Assembly (NCBI RefSeq): GCF_002556545.1
Contig: NZ_CP022685.1
Coordinates: 8,348,001-8,412,000 of the forward strand
Direction: 5' to 3'
Origin: Streptomyces formicae
GTDB taxonomy: Bacteria > Actinomycetota > Actinomycetes > Streptomycetales > Streptomycetaceae
Length of the DNA stretch: 64,000 nucleotides
The notes beneath the pieces were generated by a model. The model ran no database searches. It was not told the origin of the DNA and saw only the letters and a list, made by a program, of their open reading frames with translations. The translations under genes were made by a program, and so were the position numbers. Shown here in pieces: positions 9,414 through 18,734 of this stretch (within the stretch, counting starts at the first letter, position 1; every line of letters starts with the position of its first letter).

Positions 9414-10036
9414 CCGGAACGTCCACCGTCGCCCGGCTCACCGCCCGTCAACTCCTGGACTGCGCGGACGGCTTGGCGGAGTTGCTGGTCGAGACGGTCC
9501 GGAGCGGCGCCTCGCTCGGCTTCCTCGCCGATCTCGAAGGGCCCGCGGCGACCGCCTGGTGGCGCGGGCTCGCCCCCGTGGTCGCCGAGGGGCGACTCGC
9601 CCTCTGGGCCGCCCGCGACGCCGAGCGCGTCACCGGGACCGTCGGTGTCGCCTTCGTGGACAAGCCCAACGGCCGCCACCGCGCCGAGATCACCAAGCTG
9701 ATGGTGCACCCGGGCGCGCGCGGACAGGGCCTCGCCCGCGCGCTCCTGTCCGCCGCCGAAGAGACGGCGGCGGAGGCGGGCGTGACCCTGCTCGTGCTGG
9801 ACACCGAGACCCACAGCCCCGCCGAGACCCTCTACGAGAAGGCGGGCTGGACCCGGGCCGGAACCATCCCGGACTACGCGACGGACCCGGCGGGCGGCCT
9901 CCACGCGACGACGCTCTTCTACAAGAGGGTCGGCAAGGAAGTCGGAAAGGAAGTCGACAAGAAGGCCCCGCCGAGCATGCCGGAGCTCAGTAGCGCAGCG
10001 CCGAGAGATACGCGTAACTGTTGCGCGCCGTACTGA
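9410..10036 (+). CDS. GNAT family N-acetyltransferase
   Basis: 208-aa acetyl-CoA-dependent acetyltransferase with the CoA-binding loop HPGARGQGLARALL in the middle of the fold and LYEKAGWTRAG near its end. The GTG at 9410 overlaps the regulator stop (GTGA), so the pair is coupled. The last 30 residues (after FYKRVGKEVGK) are charged and unlike the family, and the 3' end overlaps the convergent isomerase gene by 50 bp, so the stop may have drifted. The substrate is not evident. Confidence 0.85.
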   Translation: MTGTSTVARLTARQLLDCADGLAELLVETVRSGASLGFLADLEGPAATAWWRGLAPVVAEGRLALWAARDAERVTGTVGVAFVDKPNGRHRAEITKLMVHPGARGQGLARALLSAAEETAAEAGVTLLVLDTETHSPAETLYEKAGWTRAGTIPDYATDPAGGLHATTLFYKRVGKEVGKEVDKKAPPSMPELSSAAPRDTRNCCAPY

Positions 10037-10892
10037 AGGGGTCGGCCGGAGTGTCGTGCTCGACCAGCCACTGCCGTACGCCGCCCACGCGCGCGTGGGC
10101 GAACATCGCGGCGAAGTCGAGCGTCCCCGAGCCGACGTCGGCGAAGCCCCCGTCCGGCGCCATGTCCTTCACATGGAGGGCGGGGAAGCGGTGCGGATGG
10201 CGACGGAAGTACGTGGCCGGGTCGGCGCCGCCCTTCACCGCCCAGTAGACGTCCAGTTCGAAGGCGACCAGAGCGGGATCGGTCTCGGCGAGGAGGACGT
10301 CGTACAGGTTCACGCCGTCGACCACCACATGGTCCGTGCCGTGGTTGTGGAACAGGACGGGCCCCAGGCCCGCCTCGCGCGAGGCGAGCCCGATCCGGTT
10401 GAACTGCCGTGCCGCCTCGCGGAACCCGTCCGGCGTGTGCAACGCCCCCGGCAGGCTCGGCACCACGGGCCACCAGGCGCCCAGGGTGTGCAGATCGTCC
10501 AGCGCCCGGGCCAGCCCGCCGCCGGTGAGCGTGGTGTACGCGACGTGTTCGAGCACCGCCCGCAGGCCCGTCGCGTCGAGCATCGCGCGGATGTCCCCCG
10601 CGCCGTACCCGTGCCGACCGCTGACGCCCACGGTCGCGTACCCGATTCCGGCGAGCCGCTCCAGGGTGCCCGCGAAGTCCCCGGCGAGGACGTCGCGCAT
10701 CGTGTAGAGGTGCATCCCGATGCCGCCGTGCGGAACGCGCCGCCGGTGTCCGTGCTCCGCCGCCCGCGCGGGCGACGCCCCGCCGACGGCTGCGGCGAGC
10801 CCGAGGGACGTACCGACCGACGTACCGACGGCCGTACGGAGGAAGGCGCGTCGCGTGCCGCCCGGGGGAGAGGCGCTCGCTGATCCGTTCAT
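9987..10892 (-). CDS. Tat-exported sugar phosphate isomerase/epimerase-like protein
   Basis: 301-aa AP-endonuclease-2-type TIM barrel. A twin-arginine signal (TRRAFLRT, then a hydrophobic stretch and ASPARA) marks export, unusual for this family. The barrel runs from IGMHLYTMRDVLAG to LDFAAMFAHARVGG, with metal-ligand candidates in FELDVYWAVKGG and FHNHG. The ATG at 10892 has GAGG six bases upstream; a GTG at 10904 overlapping the upstream stop is the alternative. It lies nine bases after the secreted ThuA/dehydrogenase gene, so both act outside the cell, probably on the same carbohydrate. Confidence 0.82.
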   Translation of the reverse strand: MNGSASASPPGGTRRAFLRTAVGTSVGTSLGLAAAVGGASPARAAEHGHRRRVPHGGIGMHLYTMRDVLAGDFAGTLERLAGIGYATVGVSGRHGYGAGDIRAMLDATGLRAVLEHVAYTTLTGGGLARALDDLHTLGAWWPVVPSLPGALHTPDGFREAARQFNRIGLASREAGLGPVLFHNHGTDHVVVDGVNLYDVLLAETDPALVAFELDVYWAVKGGADPATYFRRHPHRFPALHVKDMAPDGGFADVGSGTLDFAAMFAHARVGGVRQWLVEHDTPADPFSTARNSYAYLSALRY

Positions 10893-10900
10893 GCTCGTCC

Positions 10901-13900
10901 TCACTTCGCCGTGATCCGGACGGCGCCGGTCGTCGTGTCGCCCTTGTCGTCGGTCACCGTCAGGTGCGCGGTGTACGCCCCCGCGCGCGCGTACGCGTGG
11001 TCGGCCGTCGGGCCCTCCGCGCCGCCGGACGGCTTCGTGTTGTCGCCGAAGTCCCAGTGGTAGGAGGCGGCGGTGCGGCCCGGGGGCAGCTTCACCTTGC
11101 CCGTGAGCTTCACCGCGAGCGGCGGCGCGCCGCTGTCGGGCGCGGCGGTCACCGTCACCTTCGCCCCCGCGGACTTCTCGACGCCCGGCCCGTTGAAGCG
11201 CAGCCAGTCGACCGTGAGCAGGTCGGGCCCTTCGGCCGTCCAGCGCGGGTTGGTGAAGACCGCGTACAGCGTCGTCGTGCCGTCGTGGTCGGCGAGTTCG
11301 GTCGTCGGCGAGACGAAGTTGCCCCACGCTCCGGTGCTTGGCACGGTCACCTTGCCGAGCAGCTCGCCCGTGGGCGATCCCGCGCGGAACTCGATGTCCC
11401 CGCCGAGCCCGCCCGACGCCGCCCCCACGGTCACGGAGTCGACCCCCTTGAGGTGCACGGGGTCGAAGGAGACCCAGTCGCCGTCCTCGATCTCGATGAG
11501 CCGCTTGCCGCCCGACGCCTCCGCCCGGTCACCGGTCTCGGCCCCGCCGTGCGCGCCACCCGTCGCGGTGCGGTGCTCGGCCTCGCGGAACGACGTCCGC
11601 AGCGTCAGCGAGGCGGACCCGGTCAGCGCGGGCACGCCGTCCGCGCCCCTGTCCTCGTACTGGGCGGTGATCCCGTAGTACAGGTTCTGTCCCGGACCGT
11701 GGCTGTCCCCGGCGTCCGTCACGATCTCACCCGAGCAGCCGGTGTAGTTGTCCAGCGGATGCAGATGGCTGTCGTGCCCCAACTGGGACTGGACGACCAC
11801 CTTGCCGCAGTCGATCGGCCCGTCCTCCCTGTCCGTCACCCTGACCTTGAACGGGATGGTGTCGCCGAAGCTGAACGTCCCGCCGTTCGGCGGCTGTTGG
11901 ATCGTCACCACGGGACGCGTGTTGCCGACCGTGACGTCGCGTACGGCGAGCCCGCTGAGCTCCCCGGGGCCCGTGACCTTGAGGCGCGCGCTGAACTGGC
12001 CCTTCTTCGTGTACGTGTGGGTGGGGTTCGCCTCGGTCGAGTCGGTCGTGCCGTCGCCGTCGAAGTCCCACGCGTAGGTGACGGGCTTCCCGCCGGGCAG
12101 TCCGGAGCCCTCGCTGGAGAACTTCACGGTCAGGGGCGTCCGCCCGTTGTCCGGCGTCGCCGTGATCCGGGCGTCGGGCAGCCGTCCGTCCGCCACGTAG
12201 TCGATGCGGTAGATGCCCGCGCCCTCGTTGCTGCCGCCTCGGCCCGTGCCGCTGCCGAGCCCGAAGTCGATGACGTACAGAGCGCCGTCAGGACCGAAAT
12301 CGGCGTCGAAAGGCTGATTCCACTTCATGTCGGGGAAGACGGAATTGATGGACTGCAGATCGCCCTTCTTCGCCGGTTCGAAGCGCGGATCGGTGAACGT
12401 CTGGTCCTTCTCCTGGATCGAGAAGGTCTTGAACCACTGCCGGGTCAGCTCGTAGGCGAACCACTTCCCCTCGAAGTACTCGGGGAACTTCGTCTTGTAC
12501 GCGTTGGCGGCGTCGTAGTCATAGACGGGGCCGCTCATCGGTCCGCCGCCGCCCGTGCCGAGTTCGGGGAACTCCGGGGAATCGGAGTACGCGTACCAGA
12601 CGTTCGCGGCCTTCGCGGGCGGCAGGTCGCGCAGCCCCGTGTTGTTCGGTGAGTCGTTGACGACCTTCGCGCAGTCGAATTTCCCCTTCGGCGTCTTGGT
12701 CGCGAAGTCGTAGTCGTTGAAGGGGGTGTTGTCGCCGACGCAGTACGGCCAGCCGTAATTGCCCGCCTCGGTGATCCGGTCGAACTCCACGGTCCCCTCG
12801 GGGCCCCGGTCCGCGACGGCTTTCCTGGCGTCGGGCCCGTAGTCGGCGACCAGGAGCGCGCCGCTCAGCGGGTCCGTGGTGATCCTGAAGGGATTGCGCA
12901 GCCCCATCGCGTAGACCTCGGAGCGCGTCTTCTCCGTGCCCGCGGGGAAGAGGTTCCCCGGGGGAACGGCATACGTTCCGTCGTCCTTGGGCGTGATCCG
13001 CAGGATCTTTCCGCGCAGATCGTTCGTATTGCCCGCCGTGCCCTGCGCGTCCCAGGCGCGGCGGCCCTCGCGCTCGTCGATCGGGGTGAAGCCGTCAGAG
13101 GCGAACGGGTCGGTGTTGTCGCCCGTCGCGACATAGAGGTCGCCCTTCTTGTCGAAGGCGATCGAACCCGCCATGTGCGAATTCGCCCGGCCCTCGCCGC
13201 GCCACGTCGGAATCGTCAACAGACGCTTCTCGGAAGCCGGATCGATCTTTCCGCGCGCCTCGGTGAAGCGCGACAAGTTGATGCGTTTCTGGGTCTTGTC
13301 GGAGTGCAGGAGATACAGCCAGTGGTTGTCCTTGAACCCCGGATCGAGCGCGAGCCCGAGCAGTCCGTCCGACTGGCTCGTCATCTCCGGGGTGTACGCG
13401 AGGTCGAGTGCCGTGGAGACCTTCAGCGTCTCCTGATCGATGATCTTGAGCTTTCCGGTGCGCTGGATGAAGAAGACCCGGCGGTCGGGCGCCACGGCCA
13501 GCTCGAACGGATCGGCGAGATCCTCGGTGGCGAGGGGCGTGCGCTGGAAACCGCCCGTCTTCGTAGCGGTGCAGTCGCCCGGCTTGTCGCCTGCCGCCCA
13601 CTGGATGCCGCCGAGGACGTGGCGCAGGAAACCCTCTTCCTGGAAGGCCGCCTTGGCGTGCCCGCCCGCCGTGTACCAGGAGCGGCCGCCGTCGTACTTC
13701 TGGCACCAGGACCACGGCTGGTCGACGCCCTCGTCGAGGCCCGTGACGCCGTCGCGCACCTTGACCTGTGCGAGGGTGTGCACCTTCCCCGTGGGGTTGG
13801 CGCGCCAGTTGTACCACTCCTCCGTGCGCTCCCAGAGCTCGGGCAGCCCCTTCGTGGACGGGTGCGCGTGGTCGAGCACCTTCACCCGTCCCGTCTGTAC

Positions 13901-14368
13901 GGCGGGGTGCTTGTCGAAGATCGCGCCGACCAGGCCCTCGTACCACTGCCAGTCCCGCTCGCTCGCCGACGCCGCGTGCAGGCCGACCCAGCCGCCGCCC
14001 GCCCTGACGTACTTCTGGAAGGCGGCGCGCTGGGCGGCGTCGAGCAGATCGCCCTTCTCCGGAGTGGAGTTGGTGTTGTTGAACACGATCGCCTGGAAGC
14101 GGGCGAGGTTGGCGTCGGTGAACGCCGACGCGTCGTCGGTGGCCTCGACCTCGAACCCGTTCTCGCTGCCGAGCTTCTCGATCGCTTCGATGCCCGCGGG
14201 GATCGAGTCGTGGGCGTAGTTCGTGACCTTGGAGAAGACCAGGACACGGAAGGCCGGTGCGGCCTCGGCGCGGGGCGGGGCGCCGATGCCGAGGCCCACG
14301 ACGAGGGCGAGCAGGGCGATGAGGACGAGCAGGGGTCTTGGCGCACGCTGCGGTGCCGTGGAACTCAT
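10901..14368 (-). CDS. secreted ThuA / sugar dehydrogenase / PKD / CBM6 multidomain protein
   Basis: 1155-aa secreted protein. In order: signal peptide (about 1-37), ThuA-like amidotransferase-fold domain (about 40-265, starting FRVLVFSKVTNYAHDS), a glucose/sorbosone-dehydrogenase beta-propeller (about 275-720, with DPFELAVAPDRRVFFIQR and AMGLRNPFRIT), a PKD domain (YAWDFDGDGTTD), an Ig-like linker, a CBM6-like module (IEIEDGDWVSFD) and a last PKD domain (YHWDFGDNTKP). Proteins of this layout oxidise or process extracellular carbohydrates. A LacI-type core GAAAGCGCTTTC lies upstream, and the exported TIM-barrel gene follows in an apparent operon. The natural substrate is unknown. Confidence 0.88.
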   Translation of the reverse strand: MSSTAPQRAPRPLLVLIALLALVVGLGIGAPPRAEAAPAFRVLVFSKVTNYAHDSIPAGIEAIEKLGSENGFEVEATDDASAFTDANLARFQAIVFNNTNSTPEKGDLLDAAQRAAFQKYVRAGGGWVGLHAASASERDWQWYEGLVGAIFDKHPAVQTGRVKVLDHAHPSTKGLPELWERTEEWYNWRANPTGKVHTLAQVKVRDGVTGLDEGVDQPWSWCQKYDGGRSWYTAGGHAKAAFQEEGFLRHVLGGIQWAAGDKPGDCTATKTGGFQRTPLATEDLADPFELAVAPDRRVFFIQRTGKLKIIDQETLKVSTALDLAYTPEMTSQSDGLLGLALDPGFKDNHWLYLLHSDKTQKRINLSRFTEARGKIDPASEKRLLTIPTWRGEGRANSHMAGSIAFDKKGDLYVATGDNTDPFASDGFTPIDEREGRRAWDAQGTAGNTNDLRGKILRITPKDDGTYAVPPGNLFPAGTEKTRSEVYAMGLRNPFRITTDPLSGALLVADYGPDARKAVADRGPEGTVEFDRITEAGNYGWPYCVGDNTPFNDYDFATKTPKGKFDCAKVVNDSPNNTGLRDLPPAKAANVWYAYSDSPEFPELGTGGGGPMSGPVYDYDAANAYKTKFPEYFEGKWFAYELTRQWFKTFSIQEKDQTFTDPRFEPAKKGDLQSINSVFPDMKWNQPFDADFGPDGALYVIDFGLGSGTGRGGSNEGAGIYRIDYVADGRLPDARITATPDNGRTPLTVKFSSEGSGLPGGKPVTYAWDFDGDGTTDSTEANPTHTYTKKGQFSARLKVTGPGELSGLAVRDVTVGNTRPVVTIQQPPNGGTFSFGDTIPFKVRVTDREDGPIDCGKVVVQSQLGHDSHLHPLDNYTGCSGEIVTDAGDSHGPGQNLYYGITAQYEDRGADGVPALTGSASLTLRTSFREAEHRTATGGAHGGAETGDRAEASGGKRLIEIEDGDWVSFDPVHLKGVDSVTVGAASGGLGGDIEFRAGSPTGELLGKVTVPSTGAWGNFVSPTTELADHDGTTTLYAVFTNPRWTAEGPDLLTVDWLRFNGPGVEKSAGAKVTVTAAPDSGAPPLAVKLTGKVKLPPGRTAASYHWDFGDNTKPSGGAEGPTADHAYARAGAYTAHLTVTDDKGDTTTGAVRITAK

Positions 14369-14716
14369 GGCGCTCCCTGGGCTTGGCTGATGGGCGGCTG
14401 CCGGTCGCCGGGTGTGCGGTGAGTTGCGTCTGCGCTGCTGTTTGCCGCTGTGCTCGAGCGGGTGGGCAGCTCCTGGGGAGCCGCCCCCTAGAAAGCGCTT
14501 TCGTCACGCGAGGCTCAGCGTAGGTTCCGGTTCTGTGGAGGGTCAATGGGTCGGCTCGGGCCAGAAGGGGCTCGCGTGGGGTGGGAGTTGAAGCCGTGCG
14601 CCCCTCCGGGCGGAGCCCACCCGGGCGGAGCCGGCCCTCGTGATCCGCATGAGGTGGGGTACGCGGGGGAGGCTGAGCCGGAGGAATCCAGCCACCATCC
14701 CAGGGAGCCCGTTCCG
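14369..14716. other. 348-bp divergent intergenic region
   Basis: It separates the divergent ThuA and hydrolase genes and holds the LacI-type operator at 14491-14502. Nothing else that looks like a gene is visible. Confidence 0.5.
14491..14502. promoter_or_regulatory. LacI-type operator core
   Basis: GAAAGCGCTTTC, a perfect 12-bp palindrome 123 bp upstream of the ThuA-protein start. It is identical to the core of the operator at 5775-5792, so the secreted carbohydrate system and the ABC importer are likely controlled together. Confidence 0.65.
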
Positions 14717-15724
14717 ATGCCCGACCGAGACGACGCCCACGGCCCGACCACCACGCCCTTCACCGCGGGGCTGCTCAACGCGGCGGACGGCGTGCCCGTC
14801 GCCACGTACACCTGGCTGCCCGCCGACGGCAGGCCCCGCGCCTACGTCCAGATCGCGCACGGCGCCGCCGAACACGCCCTGCGCTACGACCGGTTCGCCC
14901 GCCACCTGACCGCGCGCGGCTACGGAGTGGTCGCCTCCGACCACCGAGGCCACGGCGCCACCGCGCAGGCCACGGGCGGCTTCGGCGTCACCTCAGGGGC
15001 CGACGGGGTGCAGGGGGCGACCGGCGCGCGTGGTGCGGACGGCGCCGACAGCTGGCGGGCCATCGTCGACGACCTCAAGGCGATCGGTGACCAGGTGCGC
15101 ACCCTGCACCCCGGGCTCCCCTTCTTCCTCCTGGGCCACAGCCTCGGCTCGATGCTCGCGCGGGACTACGCGCAGGAGTACGCCGACGGGCTCGCGGGAC
15201 TGATCCTCTCGGGCACGTTCCGTTCGCTGCCCGGCGCCGAGACGCAGGAGTCCATCGCCCGCCTCGAACGGGAGATCGCCGAGGGTGGCCGCGCTGCGCC
15301 TTCCTCGTTCGTCCCCGACCTCTTCGCCTCCTTCAACGACCCCTACCCGCACCGCACGGGCTTCGAGTGGCTCTCGCGCGACGAGGCCGAGGTCGACGCC
15401 TACGTCGCCGACGAGCGCTGCGGATTCCCGTTCTCCGCGGGCCTCTCGCTGGACTGGGTGCGCGCCGTACGCAAGATCAACGATCCGCGCAACCTCGCGC
15501 GCGTGCCCGCCGATCTGCCGATCCACCTCGCGGTCGGCGAGCAGGACCCGTGCAACCAGGGCATGACGCTGGTCCACGAGCTCCTGGAGGACTTCCGGTA
15601 CGTGGGCGTCGAGGACCTCACCTGGAAGGGCTACCCGGACGCCCGCCACGAGATCCTCAACGAGACCAACAGGGACGAGGTCCAGGACGACCTGACGGCC
15701 TGGCTGGACGAGCGGGTGCTGTGA
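14717..15724 (+). CDS. alpha/beta hydrolase, monoacylglycerol-lipase-like
   Basis: 335-aa alpha/beta hydrolase. The nucleophile elbow is GHSLGS (Ser about residue 142), the oxyanion region IAHGAAEHALRYDRFA and VASDHRGHG is typical of lysophospholipase / monoacylglycerol lipase, and PDARHEILNE supplies the catalytic histidine near the end. The ATG at 14717 has AGGGAG nine bases upstream; a longer frame reading back to 14546 adds a GAHPGG-type tail with no homology. A roughly 15-residue glycine/alanine-rich insert after the GHG motif is unusual. Confidence 0.87.
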   Translation: MPDRDDAHGPTTTPFTAGLLNAADGVPVATYTWLPADGRPRAYVQIAHGAAEHALRYDRFARHLTARGYGVVASDHRGHGATAQATGGFGVTSGADGVQGATGARGADGADSWRAIVDDLKAIGDQVRTLHPGLPFFLLGHSLGSMLARDYAQEYADGLAGLILSGTFRSLPGAETQESIARLEREIAEGGRAAPSSFVPDLFASFNDPYPHRTGFEWLSRDEAEVDAYVADERCGFPFSAGLSLDWVRAVRKINDPRNLARVPADLPIHLAVGEQDPCNQGMTLVHELLEDFRYVGVEDLTWKGYPDARHEILNETNRDEVQDDLTAWLDERVL

Positions 15725-15829
15725 GGCCCGCTCGGGGGCCGTCCCCGGGGGCGGGCCCCGGGGACGGGCGCGGGGGCGGGTGCGGCCGTCGGCGGGTGAG
15801 TGTCAGTGGCGTTGGCTACGGTTCATGCC

Positions 15830-16210
15830 ATGTCGAAGTCCAGATCCCGTGCCCGCGTCACCTCCGACGACGTGCGCCGCATCGCCCTCGCCCTGCCGGA
15901 CACGGTGGAGAAGATCGCGTGGAGCATGCCCACCTTCCGCGTGGCCGGAAAGATGTTCGTGACGGTGCCCGACGACGAGACGTCCTTCGCCGTGCGCTGT
16001 CCGAAAGTGGAGCGGGACGAGCTGGTCCTCGCCGAGCCCGACAAGTTCTGGGTCGCCGACCACGAGGCGGGCTCCGCCTGGGTGCGGGTGCGCCTCGCGG
16101 CGCTCGACGAGGAGGAGCTGACCGACATCCTCGAGGACTCCTGGCGACAGGCGGCCCCGCCCCGACTCCTCGAAGCGCACCCGGAGTTGGGGGTGCCGAC
16201 CACGGGCTGA
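15830..16210 (+). CDS. MmcQ/YjbR family protein
   Basis: 126-aa small protein of the MmcQ/YjbR (CyaY-like fold) family: RRIALALPDTVEKIAWSMP, FRVAGKMF and FWVADHEAGSAWVRVRL are the recognisable blocks. The in-vivo role of the family is uncertain; DNA binding has been proposed. The ATG at 15830 is preferred over a GTG at 15800 because the family begins near MSKSRSRARVTSDDV. It stands alone. Confidence 0.85.
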   Translation: MSKSRSRARVTSDDVRRIALALPDTVEKIAWSMPTFRVAGKMFVTVPDDETSFAVRCPKVERDELVLAEPDKFWVADHEAGSAWVRVRLAALDEEELTDILEDSWRQAAPPRLLEAHPELGVPTTG

Positions 16211-16258
16211 GCGGGGCCGACCACGGGCTGATCAGGGCTGGGCCGAGCAGAGCCGAGT

Positions 16259-16278
16259 GAAAGAGAGCGCTGTCTTTC
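16259..16278. promoter_or_regulatory. imperfect inverted repeat, candidate operator of the MFS gene
   Basis: GAAAGAGAGCGCTGTCTTTC is an inverted repeat with one mismatch per arm around AGCGCT, 44 bp upstream of the MFS start. It resembles the GAAAGCGCTTTC operators but is spread out, so it may be bound by a different regulator. Confidence 0.4.
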
Positions 16279-16321
16279 CGCCGTGGCATGATCCCCCCAG
16301 TGCCGTCGGGAGGGGATCGGG

Positions 16322-17794
16322 ATGGGGCCGGGGAAGCGGAGCGGTACGGCGCGCCACGGCGGCTGGAGGGCGCGCCGTCGCACCCGGTCGACGCGTCACG
16401 GGACCCGGGCGACGCGTCACGGCACCCGGGCGACGCGTCACACCATCTGGTCGCGGGACTTCGGACTGTTCTTCGCCGCCCGCGCCGTGGCCAAGCTCGG
16501 CGACACCATGCTGCCCGTCGCCCTCGCGGCGGGCCTCCTCGAACACGGTCACGGCGCGGGGGCCGTGGGCCTCGCGATGGCCGCGACGACCGTCTGTTTC
16601 GCGGGTCTCGTCATCTTCGGCGGGGTCTTCGCCGACCGGTTCAGCACCCGCCTGCTGATGATCGGCGCCGATGCCGTCCGGCTCGTCACCCAGGCGCTCG
16701 CGGCGGTTTTCTTCTTCACCGGCCACGTCGTCCTGTGGCAGATCTGCCTGATCGGCGCGGTCAACGGAGCGGCCGCCGCCCTCTTCCAGCCGGGCGTCGC
16801 GAGCACGGTCCCGCGGCTCGCCGCCGACGTCCAGAAGGCCAACGGCGCGATACGCGTGGCCGAGTCGACGGCGTCCCTCGCGGGCCCCGCCGTCGCCGGT
16901 GTCCTGGTGGGCCTCGCCTCGCCGGGCGCGGTCTTCGCCGCGCACGCGGGGACGTACGCGCTGAGCGCCCTCTGCCTCGTCCTGCTCCGGCTGCCGCCCG
17001 CGCTGCCGGGCTCGCTCCCGGACAGCGAGGGCTTCCGGGCCGATCTGGTGCAGGGCTGGCGGGAGTTCAGGGCCCGCACCTGGCTGTGGGGCGTGATCGC
17101 CATCTTCGGCGTACTGATGATCACGACCAGCGGACCGACCGTGCCGCTGGTGGCCACCCTCGTCGTCCAGGAGCACGGTTCGGGCGCGTACGGCCTGGTC
17201 AACTCGGCACTTGGCGCGGGCACCGTCGTCGGCGGCCTGATCGCCCTGCGGCTGCGCCCCCGCCGCATGCTGCGCGCCGGGTCCCTCGCCCTCTTCGGCT
17301 ACTGCGCCTTCCCGACGGCGGTCGGCGCCCGGCTCGGCGTCCCGCTGATGGCGCTCGGCGCGGCCGTCGCGGGCGCCGGGATCTCGTTCTGGGGCGTGAT
17401 GTGGGCGACGAGCGTGCAGACCCAGGTCCCGCCGGACGTCCTCAACCGCATCCACGCCTACGACGTGGCGGGCTCGCTCGCCCTGCTCCCGGTCGGCCAG
17501 GCACTCGCGGGTCCCGCCGCGAGTGCCTTCGGTGCCGAGCGGGTGCTGATCACGGGCGGCGTGATGGCGGGCGTGGTGTGCCTCGTACTGCTCTCGGTGC
17601 CCGCTATCCGCGGCCTGGTCCGCGTCGAGCCCGCCTACGGAGGACTGCCGGCGGGCGCGGCGGGCGCGGCGGGCGCGGCGGGTGCGGCGGGTGCGACAGG
17701 CGTGATGGGCGCGACAGACACGACGGGCGCGACGGGCGGTCCGGCCGCTACGACACCACCCCGGCCCGCGTCCGCTCGCCCAGGAAGCCGGTGA
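16322..17794 (+). CDS. MFS transporter (EntS-like exporter)
   Basis: 490-aa major-facilitator protein with about 12 membrane segments; FFAARAVAKLGDTMLPVALA opens the first and the loop GGVFADRFSTRLLM is the family's A-motif region. It fits the MFS_3 exporter group, which exports siderophores or drugs. The N-terminal 40 residues are coded by a 21-bp tandem repeat (16382-16441, protein THG/TRATRH) and the C-terminus by GA-rich repeats, both likely dispensable. Its end overlaps the convergent transketolase gene by 47 bp. Confidence 0.85.
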   Translation: MGPGKRSGTARHGGWRARRRTRSTRHGTRATRHGTRATRHTIWSRDFGLFFAARAVAKLGDTMLPVALAAGLLEHGHGAGAVGLAMAATTVCFAGLVIFGGVFADRFSTRLLMIGADAVRLVTQALAAVFFFTGHVVLWQICLIGAVNGAAAALFQPGVASTVPRLAADVQKANGAIRVAESTASLAGPAVAGVLVGLASPGAVFAAHAGTYALSALCLVLLRLPPALPGSLPDSEGFRADLVQGWREFRARTWLWGVIAIFGVLMITTSGPTVPLVATLVVQEHGSGAYGLVNSALGAGTVVGGLIALRLRPRRMLRAGSLALFGYCAFPTAVGARLGVPLMALGAAVAGAGISFWGVMWATSVQTQVPPDVLNRIHAYDVAGSLALLPVGQALAGPAASAFGAERVLITGGVMAGVVCLVLLSVPAIRGLVRVEPAYGGLPAGAAGAAGAAGAAGATGVMGATDTTGATGGPAATTPPRPASARPGSR

Positions 17795-18674
17795 TGCGCC
17801 CGCGCAGCGACGCCGCGTCGAGCCCGTGCGCGGCCGTGTGCTCCTCCACGGTCCCGTAGCGGCGCAGCTCGCGGCGGCCGACGCCCAGACCGAGCACCCG
17901 GTGCGGCAGATCCGCGAGCGCGTCGTTCACCGCGCTCGTCGAGGTGCCCGCGAGGTACGGCTCGACGATCACGACGTCGGCGGACGGCCCGGCCCCGACG
18001 GCGCGGCGCAGCGCCTCCTCGTCGAAGGGGCGCACGGTCGTCGCGTACAGCACGCTCACATCGAGCCCCTCGGTCGCGGCGAGCACCTGGTCGAGCATCG
18101 GCCCGACCGCGACGACCACGCCGGAGCGCCCCTCGCGCACGGGCAGGAAGCGCGCTCCGTCGACCGCGAGGGCCTGCTCGTTCGCCTGCACCGACAGACG
18201 TACGTACACCTTGTCGTCACCCGCGGCGACGGCGTGCCGCAGCAGCGCCTCGGCCTCGTCGGGGTGGCCGGGCACGTGCACGGTCCAGCCGTCGAGGGTG
18301 TCGAGCAGGGCCACGTCACCGGGCGACATGTGGGTGAAGCCGCCCGCGGGCCAGTCGTACGACGCCGCGGCGCTGACCAGGACCCCGCCCACGCCCTGGT
18401 GCCCGAAGTCGAGCTTGATCTGCTCGAACGGCCGCTCGACGAGGAAGCTGGCGAAGGTGTGCACGACGGGTCGCAGCCCGGCGAGCGCGAGCCCGGCGCC
18501 CGCCCCCACGAGCAGCTGCTCCCTGATGCCCACGTTGATCACCCGGTCCGGGTGGTCGCGCATCGCCTCGGTGAAGCCGTCCTTGCCGATCTCGGCCAGA
18601 ACGACGGCGACGCGGGGATCCTCGTCGAGCAGCCGGGTGAGAACGGGGGCGAGGCGGTCACGCATGGTGTCCAT
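17748..18674 (-). CDS. transketolase, C-terminal subunit
   Basis: 308-aa pyrimidine-binding plus C-terminal part of a split transketolase. VINVGIREQLLVGAGAGLALAGL carries the TPP-activating glutamate, FASFLVERPFEQIK the conserved phenylalanine pair, and the last third is the transketolase C-terminal domain. The N-terminal subunit is encoded 60 bp upstream on the same strand. Split transketolases like this occur in secondary-metabolite and sugar-recycling clusters; a DXS-type or general pentose-phosphate role cannot be separated by eye. Confidence 0.87.
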   Translation of the reverse strand: MDTMRDRLAPVLTRLLDEDPRVAVVLAEIGKDGFTEAMRDHPDRVINVGIREQLLVGAGAGLALAGLRPVVHTFASFLVERPFEQIKLDFGHQGVGGVLVSAAASYDWPAGGFTHMSPGDVALLDTLDGWTVHVPGHPDEAEALLRHAVAAGDDKVYVRLSVQANEQALAVDGARFLPVREGRSGVVVAVGPMLDQVLAATEGLDVSVLYATTVRPFDEEALRRAVGAGPSADVVIVEPYLAGTSTSAVNDALADLPHRVLGLGVGRRELRRYGTVEEHTAAHGLDAASLRGRITGFLGERTRAGVVS

Positions 18675-18734
18675 GACAGAACGGTCCTTCCGGTATGTGC
18701 GTACGCGGGGTGGTGGTGGAGGGGTGGTGTCGGC

